Origin: Bacillota bacterium
GTDB taxonomy: Bacteria; Bacillota; Bacilli; ZCTH02-B2
NCBI GenBank assembly: GCA_017577895.1
Contig: PKQY01000012.1
Span: 1-47,520, forward strand
Length of the DNA stretch: 47,520 nt
Direction: 5' to 3'
Made by a program: the position numbers and the translations under genes. The notes under the pieces were generated by a model. It did no database searches. It worked only from the letters and a program-made list of their open reading frames with translations, and was not told the DNA's origin. Shown here piece by piece: positions 31,048 through 39,866 of this stretch. Each line of letters opens with the position of its first letter. Within the stretch, counting starts at the first letter, position 1.

Positions 31048-32346
31048 ATGGCATTGTTCCAAAAATACGAAATGCCGAAAGAAGGAGAAAAAATCCGCCT
31101 GCAGGACGGCAAGCTGTACGTGCCGGACAACCCCATTATCCCTTTCATCGAAGGGGATGGCACCGGTCCTGACATTTGGGCGGCTGCTTCCCGCGTGCTC
31201 GATGCGGCGGTCAAAAAAGCGTACAAAGGTCAACGGAAAATTGCCTGGTATGAAGTGTATGCCGGTGAAAAAGCGTATCAAAAGTTTGGTGAATGGTTGC
31301 CGGAAGATACGTTGACGGCATTGCGGGAATACATAGTCAGCATCAAGGGGCCGTTGACCACACCAGTCGGTGGCGGCATCCGTTCCCTCAACGTGGCGGT
31401 GCGGCAAGAGCTGGATTTGTACGTCTGCTTGCGGCCGGTCCGTTATTTCCAAGGGGTGCCGTCGCCGGTGAAGCACCCGGAACTGGTGGATATGGTCATT
31501 TTCCGCGAAAACACGGAAGACATTTACGCCGGTGTGGAATGGGCGGCAGGCACGCCGGAAGTGAAAAAGGTCATCCGTTTCCTCCAAGAAGAAATGGGCG
31601 TCAATAAAATCCGCTTCCCGGAAACGTCGGGCATCGGCATCAAACCGGTATCCAAAGAAGGGACGACCCGTTTGGTCCGGGCGGCCATTGAGTACGCGCT
31701 GCAGCGGGGCCGCAAGAGCGTGACGCTGGTGCATAAAGGCAACATCATGAAGTTCACCGAGGGCGCCTTCAAAAACTGGGGTTACGAAGTGGCAGAAAAA
31801 GAGTTTGGCGACCGCGTTTTCACGTGGGCACAATATGATCGGATCAAAGAATCCGAAGGCGTGGAGGCCGCTAACCGGGCCCAGGCCGAGGCGGAAGCGG
31901 CGGGCAAACTCATCGTCAAGGATGTCATCGCCGACGCGTTCCTGCAACAAATTCTCACCCGGCCAGCGGAGTATGACGTCATTGCCACGCTCAACCTCAA
32001 CGGGGATTACATTTCGGACGCCTTGGCCGCACAAGTGGGCGGCATCGGCATCGCACCGGGGGCCAATATCAACTATGAAACCGGACATGCCGTCTTCGAA
32101 GCGACCCACGGCACGGCGCCTAAGTATGCGGGTCTGGACAAAGTCAACCCCGGTTCGGTGATTCTGTCCGGCGTCATGATGCTGGAGCATCTCGGTTGGC
32201 AAGAAGCGGCCGACATGATCATCCGTGCCATGGAAAAAACCATCTCGCAAAAAATCGTCACCTACGACTTTGCCCGTCTCATGGAAGGCGCGACGGAAGT
32301 GAAGACCTCGGAGTTTGCCGATCATCTGATCAAAAACATGGAATGA
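31048..32346 (+). CDS. icd: Isocitrate dehydrogenase (NADP+)
   Basis: A 432-residue enzyme oxidising isocitrate to 2-oxoglutarate and CO2. The substrate-loop Ser lies in the RSLNVAVRQELDLYVCLRPV region, with the characteristic arginines; the catalytic Lys and Tyr are in the VIFRENTEDIYAGVE and HKGNIMKFTEG neighbourhoods; Asp residues for Mg lie in the NLNGDYISDALAAQ segment; and GTAPKYAG with the following residues sets the coenzyme site. Length and insertions match the Bacillus enzyme. ATG 31048 follows AAGGAGGG; the 37-codon upstream extension is rejected for lack of a site. mdh follows after 45 bases. Confidence 0.95.
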   Translation: MALFQKYEMPKEGEKIRLQDGKLYVPDNPIIPFIEGDGTGPDIWAAASRVLDAAVKKAYKGQRKIAWYEVYAGEKAYQKFGEWLPEDTLTALREYIVSIKGPLTTPVGGGIRSLNVAVRQELDLYVCLRPVRYFQGVPSPVKHPELVDMVIFRENTEDIYAGVEWAAGTPEVKKVIRFLQEEMGVNKIRFPETSGIGIKPVSKEGTTRLVRAAIEYALQRGRKSVTLVHKGNIMKFTEGAFKNWGYEVAEKEFGDRVFTWAQYDRIKESEGVEAANRAQAEAEAAGKLIVKDVIADAFLQQILTRPAEYDVIATLNLNGDYISDALAAQVGGIGIAPGANINYETGHAVFEATHGTAPKYAGLDKVNPGSVILSGVMMLEHLGWQEAADMIIRAMEKTISQKIVTYDFARLMEGATEVKTSEFADHLIKNME

Positions 32347-32391
32347 GATAAGGCCCATCTGTAAGTCCATCAAACGGAGGGGACAACGAAC

Positions 32392-33336
32392 ATGTCCATG
32401 AAACGGAAAAAAATCAGCATCATCGGCGCCGGGTACACTGGCGCCACCACGGCCCTGATGCTGGCCCAAAAAGAGTTGGGGGATATCGTGCTGTTGGACA
32501 TTCCCCAATTGGAAAATCCGACCAAGGGCAAAGCCCTGGACATGCTGGAAGCCGGTCCGGTCGAAGGCTTTGACGTCAACATTGTCGGGACGAGCCGATA
32601 CGAAGATACCGCAAACTCCGACCTGGTCATCATTACGGCGGGCGTGGCGCGCAAACCCGGCATGAGCCGGGATGACTTGGTCCACACGAATGCCGGCATC
32701 ATGCGCTCGGTGGCCGAACAGGTGGCCAAATACTCGCCGGACGCCATTGTGCTGGTGCTGTCCAACCCGGTGGACGCCATGACGTATGTGGCCTTTAAGA
32801 CGACCGGTTTTCCTAAAAATAGGGTCATCGGCCAGTCGGGCGTGTTGGACACGGCCCGCTTCCGGACGTTTGTCGCTCAGGCGTTGAACGTTTCGGTGGA
32901 AGATGTGACCGGCGTGGTGCTGGGCGGTCATGGCGACGATATGGTGCCGCTCATCCGTTATTCGTACGTAGGCGGCATTCCGTTGGAGAAATGGTTGCCG
33001 AAGGATCAATTGGACGCCATTGTCGAGCGGACGCGAAAAGGCGGCGGGGAAATCGTGAACCTGTTGGGCAACGGCAGCGCCTATTACGCCCCGGCCGCTT
33101 CCTTGGTGCAGATGGCGGAAGCCATCATCAAGGACAAAAAACGCATTTTGCCGGCCATTGCCTACTTGGAAGGCGAGTACGGCTATCATGACATTTATTT
33201 GGGCGTGCCGACCATCCTCGGCGGCAACGGCATCGAACGGGTCATTGAACTGGAGTTGACGCCGGAGGAAAAGGCGGCCCTGGACAAGTCGGCCCAATCG
33301 GTGGAAAACTTGCTCCAGATTGTCCGGAATATGTGA
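32392..33336 (+). CDS. mdh: Malate dehydrogenase (NAD+)
   Basis: A 314-residue lactate/malate-type dehydrogenase oxidising malate to oxaloacetate. The Rossmann motif is GAGYTGATTA, and an Asp (VLLDIPQ) at the end of the second strand favours NAD. The active-site loop has Arg in ARKPGMSRDDL, with the substrate Arg in LDTARFR and the catalytic His in GGHGDDMVPL. The Arg at the loop position and the absence of a Gln there support malate rather than lactate. ATG 32392 has ACGGAGGGG upstream. It ends the citZ-icd-mdh group and has a terminator. Confidence 0.96.
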   Translation: MSMKRKKISIIGAGYTGATTALMLAQKELGDIVLLDIPQLENPTKGKALDMLEAGPVEGFDVNIVGTSRYEDTANSDLVIITAGVARKPGMSRDDLVHTNAGIMRSVAEQVAKYSPDAIVLVLSNPVDAMTYVAFKTTGFPKNRVIGQSGVLDTARFRTFVAQALNVSVEDVTGVVLGGHGDDMVPLIRYSYVGGIPLEKWLPKDQLDAIVERTRKGGGEIVNLLGNGSAYYAPAASLVQMAEAIIKDKKRILPAIAYLEGEYGYHDIYLGVPTILGGNGIERVIELELTPEEKAALDKSAQSVENLLQIVRNM

Positions 33337-33340
33337 CACG

Positions 33341-33373
33341 AAGCGGCGGAGTTCGATTCCGCCGCTTTTTCTT
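33341..33373 (+). terminator. Intrinsic terminator after mdh
   Basis: AAGCGGCGGA (33341-33350) pairs perfectly with TCCGCCGCTT (33358-33367) across a 7-base loop, followed by TTTCTTTC. It separates the TCA genes from phoPR. Confidence 0.9.
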
Positions 33374-33379
33374 TCGCGG

Positions 33380-33408
33380 TTGTATTCCCGAGGGGACTAG
33401 TTTAAGAT
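33380..33408 (+). promoter_or_regulatory. Possible promoter of phoP
   Basis: TTGTAT (33380-33385), 17 bases and TAAGAT (33403-33408) make a partial sigma-A match (3/6 and 4/6). No TT(A/T/C)ACA-type Pho-box repeats were found upstream, so autoregulation by PhoP is not supported from the sequence. Confidence 0.35.
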
Positions 33409-33450
33409 CGAACCAAAGACGGTTGGCGCGCAAAACAAAGGAGGAACGGC

Positions 33451-34140
33451 ATGGCTCAGTCCGTCCTGGTGGTCGATGATGAAGAAGCCATTTTGACGCT
33501 GGTGGAATTCAACTTGAAAAAGGCGGGCTTCTCCGTCAGCAAAGCCACCGATGGATATCAGGCGTTGCAGATGGTGTATGAAACGCAGCCGGATCTCATC
33601 ATCTTGGACATCATGTTGCCTTCGATGGACGGCTTGGAGGTGTGCAAACAACTTCGCCAAAAAGGCCTCCGCACGCCGGTGTTAATGTTGTCGGCCCGGG
33701 ACGAGGTGGCGGACAAAGTGATCGGACTGGAACTGGGTGCCGACGACTATATGACGAAACCGTTCAGTCCCCGGGAGCTGGTGGCGCGGGTGAAGGCGTT
33801 GCTGCGCCGGGTTCAATCGGAACCGGCGGAAAGAGCAGTCATTTCCGTCGGCGACTTGACGTTGAACCGGGAAAAATACGAAGTCCGTTTTCGAGGTCGG
33901 CCGTTGGAGTTGACGCCCAAGGAGTTTGAAATTTTGTCCTATATGATGCAACATTGCGGGCGCGTGTTGTCCCGGGATCAGCTGCTCAATGCGGTGTGGG
34001 ATTACGAATTTACGGGGGATACGCGCATCGTGGACGTGCACGTGAGCCATTTGCGGGAGAAGATCGAGCCGGATCCGAAACAGCCGGTGTACATCAAAAC
34101 CGTGCGCGGCATCGGCTACAAATTTGAGGGACCCTCATGA
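33451..34140 (+). CDS. phoP: PhoP-type OmpR-family response regulator
   Basis: A 229-residue DNA-binding response regulator. The receiver domain (residues 1-120) has the acidic pocket at D9/D10, the phosphorylated D53 in LIILDIMLP, the conserved Thr/Ser in MLSARDE and Lys103 in MTKPFSP. The OmpR-type winged helix occupies about 130-226, with the recognition region TRIVDVHVSHLREKIE. In Bacillus PhoP switches on phosphate-scavenging genes and remodels the cell wall under phosphate limitation; position (mdh-phoP-phoR-polA) and pairing fit this. ATG 33451 follows AAAGGAGG. It overlaps phoR by four bases. Confidence 0.92.
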   Translation: MAQSVLVVDDEEAILTLVEFNLKKAGFSVSKATDGYQALQMVYETQPDLIILDIMLPSMDGLEVCKQLRQKGLRTPVLMLSARDEVADKVIGLELGADDYMTKPFSPRELVARVKALLRRVQSEPAERAVISVGDLTLNREKYEVRFRGRPLELTPKEFEILSYMMQHCGRVLSRDQLLNAVWDYEFTGDTRIVDVHVSHLREKIEPDPKQPVYIKTVRGIGYKFEGPS

Positions 34141-35573
34141 AGCGCATCGCCCGGCGAATTTTTGGGGGCGTGATGGGTGTCTTGGCCGCGGCGGCTGTCC
34201 TCACGGCCTGGCTTTACCCGAAAGTTTCCGGCTGGCTCCTCATCTTGGTTGGGCTGCCGGCATTGTGCGCCAGTGTATACGGTGTCATCATGTGGGGATT
34301 AGCGCCCCATCAACGGACGATGAACCAGTTGACCGCGTTTTTACAACATGTCCCCGCTCAGCAATTCTCCCGACGGTTTTACCACGATCCGTTGAACGAG
34401 ATGGCCCCCTTTGTCCAGGCCCTCAACCATCTGTTGGATCAGGTGGAAATTGAGCGGAACTTGGGCGAGGAATATCGCCAGCGGTTCATCAGCCTGTTGG
34501 AAAACATGGCCAGCGGCGTCTTGTTGCTGGATGCCCGGGGCAAGATTTTGCTCATCAATTCCATGGCCGCCCAACTGTTGGGCCGCCCCCGGGAGGAGCT
34601 GATCGGGCAAACCCACTTGGCCGCCAGCCATCATTACGAACTGGGTGAACTCATCGAACAGTGTCGTCGAAGCGGACAGCGGCTGCGGCAGGAGCTGACC
34701 GTCTACTATCCGCAGGAACGGGTGCTGGATGTCCACCTGTCGCCTGTTCCGAGCCGCGCCGGAATGGGCGGCGTGGTGGTCGTGATGCACGACATCACGG
34801 AAATTCGCCGCTTGGAACAGTTGCGGCGGGAATTTGTGACGAACGTCTCCCACGAATTGCGGACGCCGTTGACGGCGGTCAAAGGGTTTGCCGAAACGTT
34901 GCTGGACGGCGCGGCGGAAGACCCGGAAACGCTGCGGAACTTTTTGACCATCATTTGGCGGGAAAGCGACCGGATGCACCGCATGATCGGCGAGCTTTTG
35001 GATTTGTCCAAAATCGAATCGGGGCAAGTCAAACTCGATTTTCAAACCATTTCCGTCAAAGAACAGGCGGAAGACGTGTTGCGGCTCATCCGGCCGACAG
35101 CCCATGAACGGCAGTTGACGGTGCAACTGGTCGCGCTGCAAGACTGTGCCATTGAGGCGGATCCGGATCGGTTTCGCCAAATTTTGCTGAACTTGCTCAC
35201 CAACGCCTTGACGTATACGCCTCCCGACGGACTGGTGGAACTGCGCATCGAATGTGTGGACGGCGGGGTATGGGTGCGGGTGCGCGATACGGGCATCGGC
35301 ATTCCCAAAAACGATTTGCCCCATTTGTTCGAGCGGTTTTACCGGGTGAACAAAGACCGCTCCCGGGAATCGGGGGGAACCGGTTTGGGATTGGCCATTG
35401 TCAAGCAATTGGTGGAATCCCATCACGGCAGCATTGAAGTGGAAAGTGAGCTGGGAAAAGGTTCCCAGTTTTCTGTGTTTTTGCCGCGTCGCCAGCCGAC
35501 CGCCGGTGACGCCCCGTCGGAGCCCATGTCCAAGACAAGAGGTGACGGTGTTGAAAAAACTGATCTTGCTTGA
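34137..35573 (+). CDS. phoR: PhoR-type sensor histidine kinase without an extracytoplasmic domain
   Basis: A 478-residue kinase paired with PhoP through an ATGA overlap. Two membrane helices (about residues 9-27 and 31-55) are joined by only three or four residues, so the outside sensor domain of B. subtilis PhoR is missing, and the protein is about 100 residues shorter. Then come a HAMP-like linker, a PAS domain (about 110-215), the dimerisation helix with phospho-acceptor H239 in VSHELRTPLTAV, and the ATPase domain with N, G1 (VRDTGIGIP), F and G2 (GGTGLGLAI) boxes. Sensing must be cytoplasmic or in the membrane. The end overlaps the polA start by 26 bases. Confidence 0.9.
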   Translation: MKRIARRIFGGVMGVLAAAAVLTAWLYPKVSGWLLILVGLPALCASVYGVIMWGLAPHQRTMNQLTAFLQHVPAQQFSRRFYHDPLNEMAPFVQALNHLLDQVEIERNLGEEYRQRFISLLENMASGVLLLDARGKILLINSMAAQLLGRPREELIGQTHLAASHHYELGELIEQCRRSGQRLRQELTVYYPQERVLDVHLSPVPSRAGMGGVVVVMHDITEIRRLEQLRREFVTNVSHELRTPLTAVKGFAETLLDGAAEDPETLRNFLTIIWRESDRMHRMIGELLDLSKIESGQVKLDFQTISVKEQAEDVLRLIRPTAHERQLTVQLVALQDCAIEADPDRFRQILLNLLTNALTYTPPDGLVELRIECVDGGVWVRVRDTGIGIPKNDLPHLFERFYRVNKDRSRESGGTGLGLAIVKQLVESHHGSIEVESELGKGSQFSVFLPRRQPTAGDAPSEPMSKTRGDGVEKTDLA

Positions 35574-38214
35574 CGGCAACAGTCTGGCCAACCGGGCCTT
35601 TTACGCCCTTCCTTTGCTGAGCACCGAACAAGGGGTCTACACGAATGCGGTGTACGGATTTACGACCATGTTGCTGAAATTGCTGGAAGAAGAGCGGCCA
35701 ACCCACATGCTGGTGGCGTTCGACGCCGGCAAACGCACCTTTCGCCACGACACGTACGGCGAGTACAAAGGCGGACGGCAGAAGACGCCGCCGGAGTTGT
35801 CGGAACAATTTCCGCTGTTGAAAGAGTTGCTGGCTGCGCTGTCGATTCCGCAGTTCGAAATGGAGTTGTATGAAGCCGATGACATCATCGGCACGTTGGC
35901 CGATCAGGCGGTGGCCGAAGGATATGACGTGTTGGTGGTCACCGGTGACAAAGACTTGCTGCAACTGGTGTCCCCGGACGTGAAAGTGATGTTGACCCGC
36001 CGGGGCATCACCGATGTGGAGGTCTATGACGAGGCGGCGGTGGAGCGCAAGTACGGACTGAAGCCGGCCCAAATCGTCGATTTGAAAGGGTTGATGGGGG
36101 ATGCCAGCGACAACATTCCGGGTATCCCCGGCGTCGGTGAAAAGACGGCCTTGAAATTGCTGCATCAATACGGCACGGTGGAAAACATCGTCGCCCATGC
36201 CGATGAACTTCCCGGAGCCAAGTTGCGGGAGCGGGTAAAGGAACACGGGGAAATGGCGATGTTGAGCAAACGACTGGCCACCATTTATCGGGAAGTGCCG
36301 CTCCCGTACGACGTTTCGGCGCTGGCGTTGCCACCGATGGACCCGGAACGGGCGGTGCCCGTGTTCCGCAAATTGGCCTTTCACTCGCTTCTGGATCGGT
36401 TGCCGGCGGCCATGGAGAAACCCGAAGGAGAGCGCCCGGCCGACGCGCAAGCGGCGGAGACAGAACCGCTGTCTTACCGGTTGCTCGACCAGGCTGCGGC
36501 TGAGGCGTTGGTCGACGTGTGGCGCAAGAGCCGTCCGGCCATCTGGTTGGAATTGGAACCGGCGCCATGGCAGCCGGAAATTTTGGGCCTCGGTGTGAGC
36601 TGGGACGATGAGACGGCCTTTATTCCGGTTTCGGTCTTGCGCGGCTCGGAGAAACTGTTGGCGTGGTTGGCCGACGCAGACGCGAAAAAAATTGTCTACG
36701 ACGGCAAACAAGCCAAGGTGGCTTTGGTCCGCCACGGCATGGATTTGGCGGGCATCGATTTTGATTATTTGTTGGCTTCGTATTTGCTCAACCCCTCGTC
36801 CAACCAACACCAGCTGTCGGACGTGGCCCGTATGTTCGGAGAGACGCTGGAAGAGGACGAAGCCGTGTTTGGCCGGGGCGCCAAGCGCCAACGGCCGGCC
36901 GAGGACGTGTGGCAACGGCACGCGGTCAAAAAATGCGCGTTTATGGTTCGGCGGGTTGCCGATGTGACGGACCGCCTGAAAGAAGACGGGTTGTATTCCT
37001 TGTATCAAGATTTGGAAATGCCGTTGTCCATGGTGTTGGCGGCGCTGGAAATTCGCGGGTTTAAAGTGGACGGGGAAAAACTGAAAGAAATGGGCGCCCA
37101 ATTTCAAGCCCGGCTGGAGCGCTTGACGGAAGAGATCTACGCCTTGGCCGGAACCGAGTTCAACATCAATTCGCCGAAACAACTGGGCGAAATTTTGTTC
37201 GACAAACTGGGATTGCCGGTCATCAAAAAGACGAAAACCGGTTATTCCACCAGTGCCGACGTGTTGGAAAAACTGGCGCCCTATCACGAGATCGTCGAAA
37301 AAATTTTGTATTACCGGCAGTTGGGCAAACTCTTGTCCACTTATGTCGACGGGCTGTTGAAAATGATTCACCCCAAGACGGGCAAAATCCACACCTCGTT
37401 CAACCAAGCCATCACGGCCACCGGGCGGCTCAGCAGCACGGAACCCAATTTGCAAAACATCCCGATCCGGTTGGAAGAAGGGCGGCGCATCCGGCAAGCC
37501 TTCGTGCCTTCCCAACCCGGGTGGACGATCTTGTCCGCCGATTACTCGCAAATCGAGCTGCGCATTCTGGCCCATTTGTCGCAAGATGAGCGGCTCGTGG
37601 ACGCTTTCCGGAAGGGCATGGACATTCATACGAAAACGGCCATGGACATTTTCGGCGTCCCGCAAGAGGCGGTCACGCCGGAGATGCGGCGGCAGGCAAA
37701 AGCGGTCAATTTCGGGATTATTTACGGCATCAGCGATTACGGCCTGTCGCAAAACTTGAACATACCCCGCAAAGAGGCGGCAGCGTTCATCGAGCGCTAT
37801 TTCGAAACGTTTCCCGGCGTCAAAAAATACATGGACCAAGCCGTCCAGACGGCTCGGGAAAAAGGGTATGTGACCACCATCCTCAACCGGCGCCGCTATT
37901 TGCCGGAAATCAACAGCCGCAACTACAATTTGCGGAGTTTTGCCGAACGGACGGCCATGAACACGCCCATTCAGGGCAGCGCCGCCGACATCATCAAATT
38001 GGCCATGATTCGCTTGGAGGAAGAGATGCGCCGGCGGGGGATGGCCAGCCAAATGTTGTTGCAAGTCCACGACGAATTGATTTGCGAGGTGCACCCCGAT
38101 GAACGGGAAGAGATGTACGCGTTGGTGCGGGAGGTCATGGAGCAGGCGGTTCCGCTGAAGGTGCCGTTGAAAGTGGACGTCTCCGACGGCCCGACGTGGT
38201 ATGACGCCAAGTGA
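35548..38214 (+). CDS. polA: DNA polymerase I
   Basis: An 888-residue repair and Okazaki-fragment processing polymerase. Residues 1-300 form the 5'-3' exonuclease with LLDGNSLANRAFYALPLL and the GDKDLLQLVSPD and GDASDNIPGIPGVGEKTA motifs. The central 3'-5' exonuclease domain has lost the Asp-X-Glu metal site (LELEPAPW) and is probably inactive, as in Geobacillus. The polymerase part has SADYSQIELRILAHLS, the O-helix RRQAKAVNFGIIYGISDYG and VHDELICEV. The start is GTG 35548 or TTG 35551, with AGAGGTG at 35538-35544; a 50-codon upstream extension lies within phoR and is rejected. Confidence 0.95.
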   Translation: MLKKLILLDGNSLANRAFYALPLLSTEQGVYTNAVYGFTTMLLKLLEEERPTHMLVAFDAGKRTFRHDTYGEYKGGRQKTPPELSEQFPLLKELLAALSIPQFEMELYEADDIIGTLADQAVAEGYDVLVVTGDKDLLQLVSPDVKVMLTRRGITDVEVYDEAAVERKYGLKPAQIVDLKGLMGDASDNIPGIPGVGEKTALKLLHQYGTVENIVAHADELPGAKLRERVKEHGEMAMLSKRLATIYREVPLPYDVSALALPPMDPERAVPVFRKLAFHSLLDRLPAAMEKPEGERPADAQAAETEPLSYRLLDQAAAEALVDVWRKSRPAIWLELEPAPWQPEILGLGVSWDDETAFIPVSVLRGSEKLLAWLADADAKKIVYDGKQAKVALVRHGMDLAGIDFDYLLASYLLNPSSNQHQLSDVARMFGETLEEDEAVFGRGAKRQRPAEDVWQRHAVKKCAFMVRRVADVTDRLKEDGLYSLYQDLEMPLSMVLAALEIRGFKVDGEKLKEMGAQFQARLERLTEEIYALAGTEFNINSPKQLGEILFDKLGLPVIKKTKTGYSTSADVLEKLAPYHEIVEKILYYRQLGKLLSTYVDGLLKMIHPKTGKIHTSFNQAITATGRLSSTEPNLQNIPIRLEEGRRIRQAFVPSQPGWTILSADYSQIELRILAHLSQDERLVDAFRKGMDIHTKTAMDIFGVPQEAVTPEMRRQAKAVNFGIIYGISDYGLSQNLNIPRKEAAAFIERYFETFPGVKKYMDQAVQTAREKGYVTTILNRRRYLPEINSRNYNLRSFAERTAMNTPIQGSAADIIKLAMIRLEEEMRRRGMASQMLLQVHDELICEVHPDEREEMYALVREVMEQAVPLKVPLKVDVSDGPTWYDAK

Positions 38215-38254
38215 AGGCACAAAGGAAGCCAGCATGTAGAAAGGGTCGAAGCAC

Positions 38255-39094
38255 ATGCCGGAACTGCCGGAAGTGGAAACGTTGCGCCGGGCGTTGGAGC
38301 ACCGCCTTCAAGGCAAGACGGTCCAGACGGTGGTCATTCATTATACCCCATTGGTGCGGCAGCCGTCGGCCGAGGCATTGTCGCAAGTCCTGCCCGGGCA
38401 ACGGCTGGAAGCGGTCCAGCGGCGAGGCAAGTATTTGCTCTGGCAATGGACCGACTATACGTTGGTCGTTCATCTGCGCATGGAAGGAAAATTTTGGTTT
38501 GGATGGAGCGAGCACGTTCAGGCCAAGCACGTCCACGCGGTGTTGACGTTCACCGACGGCACGGTCTTGTTGTACCAGGACGTGCGGAAGTTTGGCACGT
38601 GGGATTTGGTACCGAAAGGGAAGTTGCATTTCGTGCCGGGCCTGGAAAAGCTGGGACCCGAGCCGCTGGCCACCGACTTTACCCCTGAACGGTTGGCTCG
38701 TCAACTGGCCGGGCATGCCCGCAGCATGATCAAGTCGGCGTTATTGAACCAGCAAGTGGTGGCCGGTCTCGGGAACATTTACGTGGACGAGGCGTTGTTT
38801 TTGGCCAAGATTCATCCCGAGCGGCGGGTGGGCACGTTGCAACGGCGGCACGTGAAGTCCCTTCATGCGGCCATGGTCGACGTCTTGCAGCGGGGATTGG
38901 CTGCCGGAGGGGCATCGGTGCGCACCTACCGGCATAGCAATGGGGAAGAAGGGGGGTTCCAGCATCAGTTGTCGGTGTACGGACGGGAAGGGGAACCGTG
39001 CCGGCGTTGTGGACAGCCCATCCGGCGCATCGTCGTGGCCGGCCGGGGAACTCACTTTTGCCCCCGTTGCCAGCGGTTGCCAAGAAGCCGGTAA
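38255..39094 (+). CDS. mutM: Formamidopyrimidine-DNA glycosylase
   Basis: A 279-residue DNA repair glycosylase/AP lyase removing 8-oxoguanine and formamidopyrimidine. It begins MPELPEVETLRR, giving the catalytic N-terminal Pro and the next Glu after Met removal. The conserved Lys is in RRGKYLLW, and the intercalating and binding residues lie in VVHLRMEGKF. The helix-two-turn-helix is followed by the zinc finger Cys-Arg-Arg-Cys...Cys-Pro-Arg-Cys near the C-terminus, with the DNA-contacting Arg in AGRGTHFCPRC. Placement after polA matches other Bacillales. The ribosome site GAAAGGG is modest. Confidence 0.95.
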   Translation: MPELPEVETLRRALEHRLQGKTVQTVVIHYTPLVRQPSAEALSQVLPGQRLEAVQRRGKYLLWQWTDYTLVVHLRMEGKFWFGWSEHVQAKHVHAVLTFTDGTVLLYQDVRKFGTWDLVPKGKLHFVPGLEKLGPEPLATDFTPERLARQLAGHARSMIKSALLNQQVVAGLGNIYVDEALFLAKIHPERRVGTLQRRHVKSLHAAMVDVLQRGLAAGGASVRTYRHSNGEEGGFQHQLSVYGREGEPCRRCGQPIRRIVVAGRGTHFCPRCQRLPRSR

Positions 39095-39152
39095 CCACAC
39101 CGCCCACTCCTTCATACGATGGGGAGAACATCGGTATGAAGGAGGCAAAGCG

Positions 39153-39857
39153 GTGGCGCTGTTATCCGTCTTTTTGTTGTCGCTGGCGGTCAGCTTGGAC
39201 AGCTTTACGGTCGGGGCCACGTACGGCTTGCGGCACATCCGCATTCCGGTGCGCTCGGTGTTGGTGATTGCCGCTTGTTCGTTTGGCATGGTGCTCGCCA
39301 TCATGACCGTCGGCGGCTGGCTGGTGGGATGGATGGCACCGGTGTGGGGGAAACGCATCGGGGCTTTGATCTTGTGTCTCATCGGGTTATGGTCTCTGTG
39401 GAACGTGCGGCGGGCCGTACAGGAAGAACGGGAACCGTTAGCCTCGGTGACGCCGGAGCAGCTGCCGTCGGCGTTGTCGACCCCGTCGCCAAATACCCAT
39501 CGTCGGGATGACCGTCGCTGGCGCCCCTTGTGGGAAATTCAATTGTTCGGCTACGTCATTCGCGTGTTGAAAAAACCGGACATGGCCGATATGGATCGCT
39601 CTGGGACGATTTCCGCCGCCGAGGCGCTTTTGCTCGGATTGGCCTTGTCCCTCGATGCCATGGGGGCCGGCATCGGGGCCGTCATGGTCGGGTTTTCGCC
39701 GTGGCTGACCGCCCTTTGCATCGGCGGTTTCTGCTGTCTGTTTTTGTTGGCCGGATTGCGGACCGGATTGCGGCTGGCGGACTGGAAGTGGATGCGGCAG
39801 GCGTCGTTTTTGCCGGGCGTGTTGTTGCTGTTGCTCGGCTTTTCCAAATTGTTTTAG
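39153..39857 (+). CDS. ytaF: YtaF-like sporulation membrane protein (MntP/DUF204-type)
   Basis: A 234-residue membrane protein with two similar halves of three helices each. Each half carries the repeat motif (first LLSLAVSLDSFTVGATYG, then LLGLALSLDAMGAGIGAVMVGF), the Asp in the SLD motif being typical of MntP/YtaF metal-efflux-like folds. A long charged loop of about 80 residues, with a short DMADMDRSGT stretch, connects the halves. B. subtilis YtaF is a sporulation-associated protein; transport has not been shown. GTG 39153 is set by AAGGAGG at 39139-39145; the longer frame overlaps mutM and is rejected. Confidence 0.85.
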   Translation: MALLSVFLLSLAVSLDSFTVGATYGLRHIRIPVRSVLVIAACSFGMVLAIMTVGGWLVGWMAPVWGKRIGALILCLIGLWSLWNVRRAVQEEREPLASVTPEQLPSALSTPSPNTHRRDDRRWRPLWEIQLFGYVIRVLKKPDMADMDRSGTISAAEALLLGLALSLDAMGAGIGAVMVGFSPWLTALCIGGFCCLFLLAGLRTGLRLADWKWMRQASFLPGVLLLLLGFSKLF

Positions 39858-39866
39858 GAAGGATGG

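Noticed and set aside
30928..33339. 803-codon open frame antisense to icd and mdh
   Set aside because: It spans two real genes and their gap on the other strand, has no ribosome site and reads as biased low-information protein. A codon-bias shadow.
33374..33450. Pho box ahead of phoP
   Set aside because: No tandem TT(A/T/C)ACA-like repeats with 4-6 base spacing are present.
35401..38256. 951-codon open frame antisense to polA
   Set aside because: It mirrors polA exactly, has no family motif and a His/Arg/Gln-rich composition. It comes from the third-position bias of the true gene.
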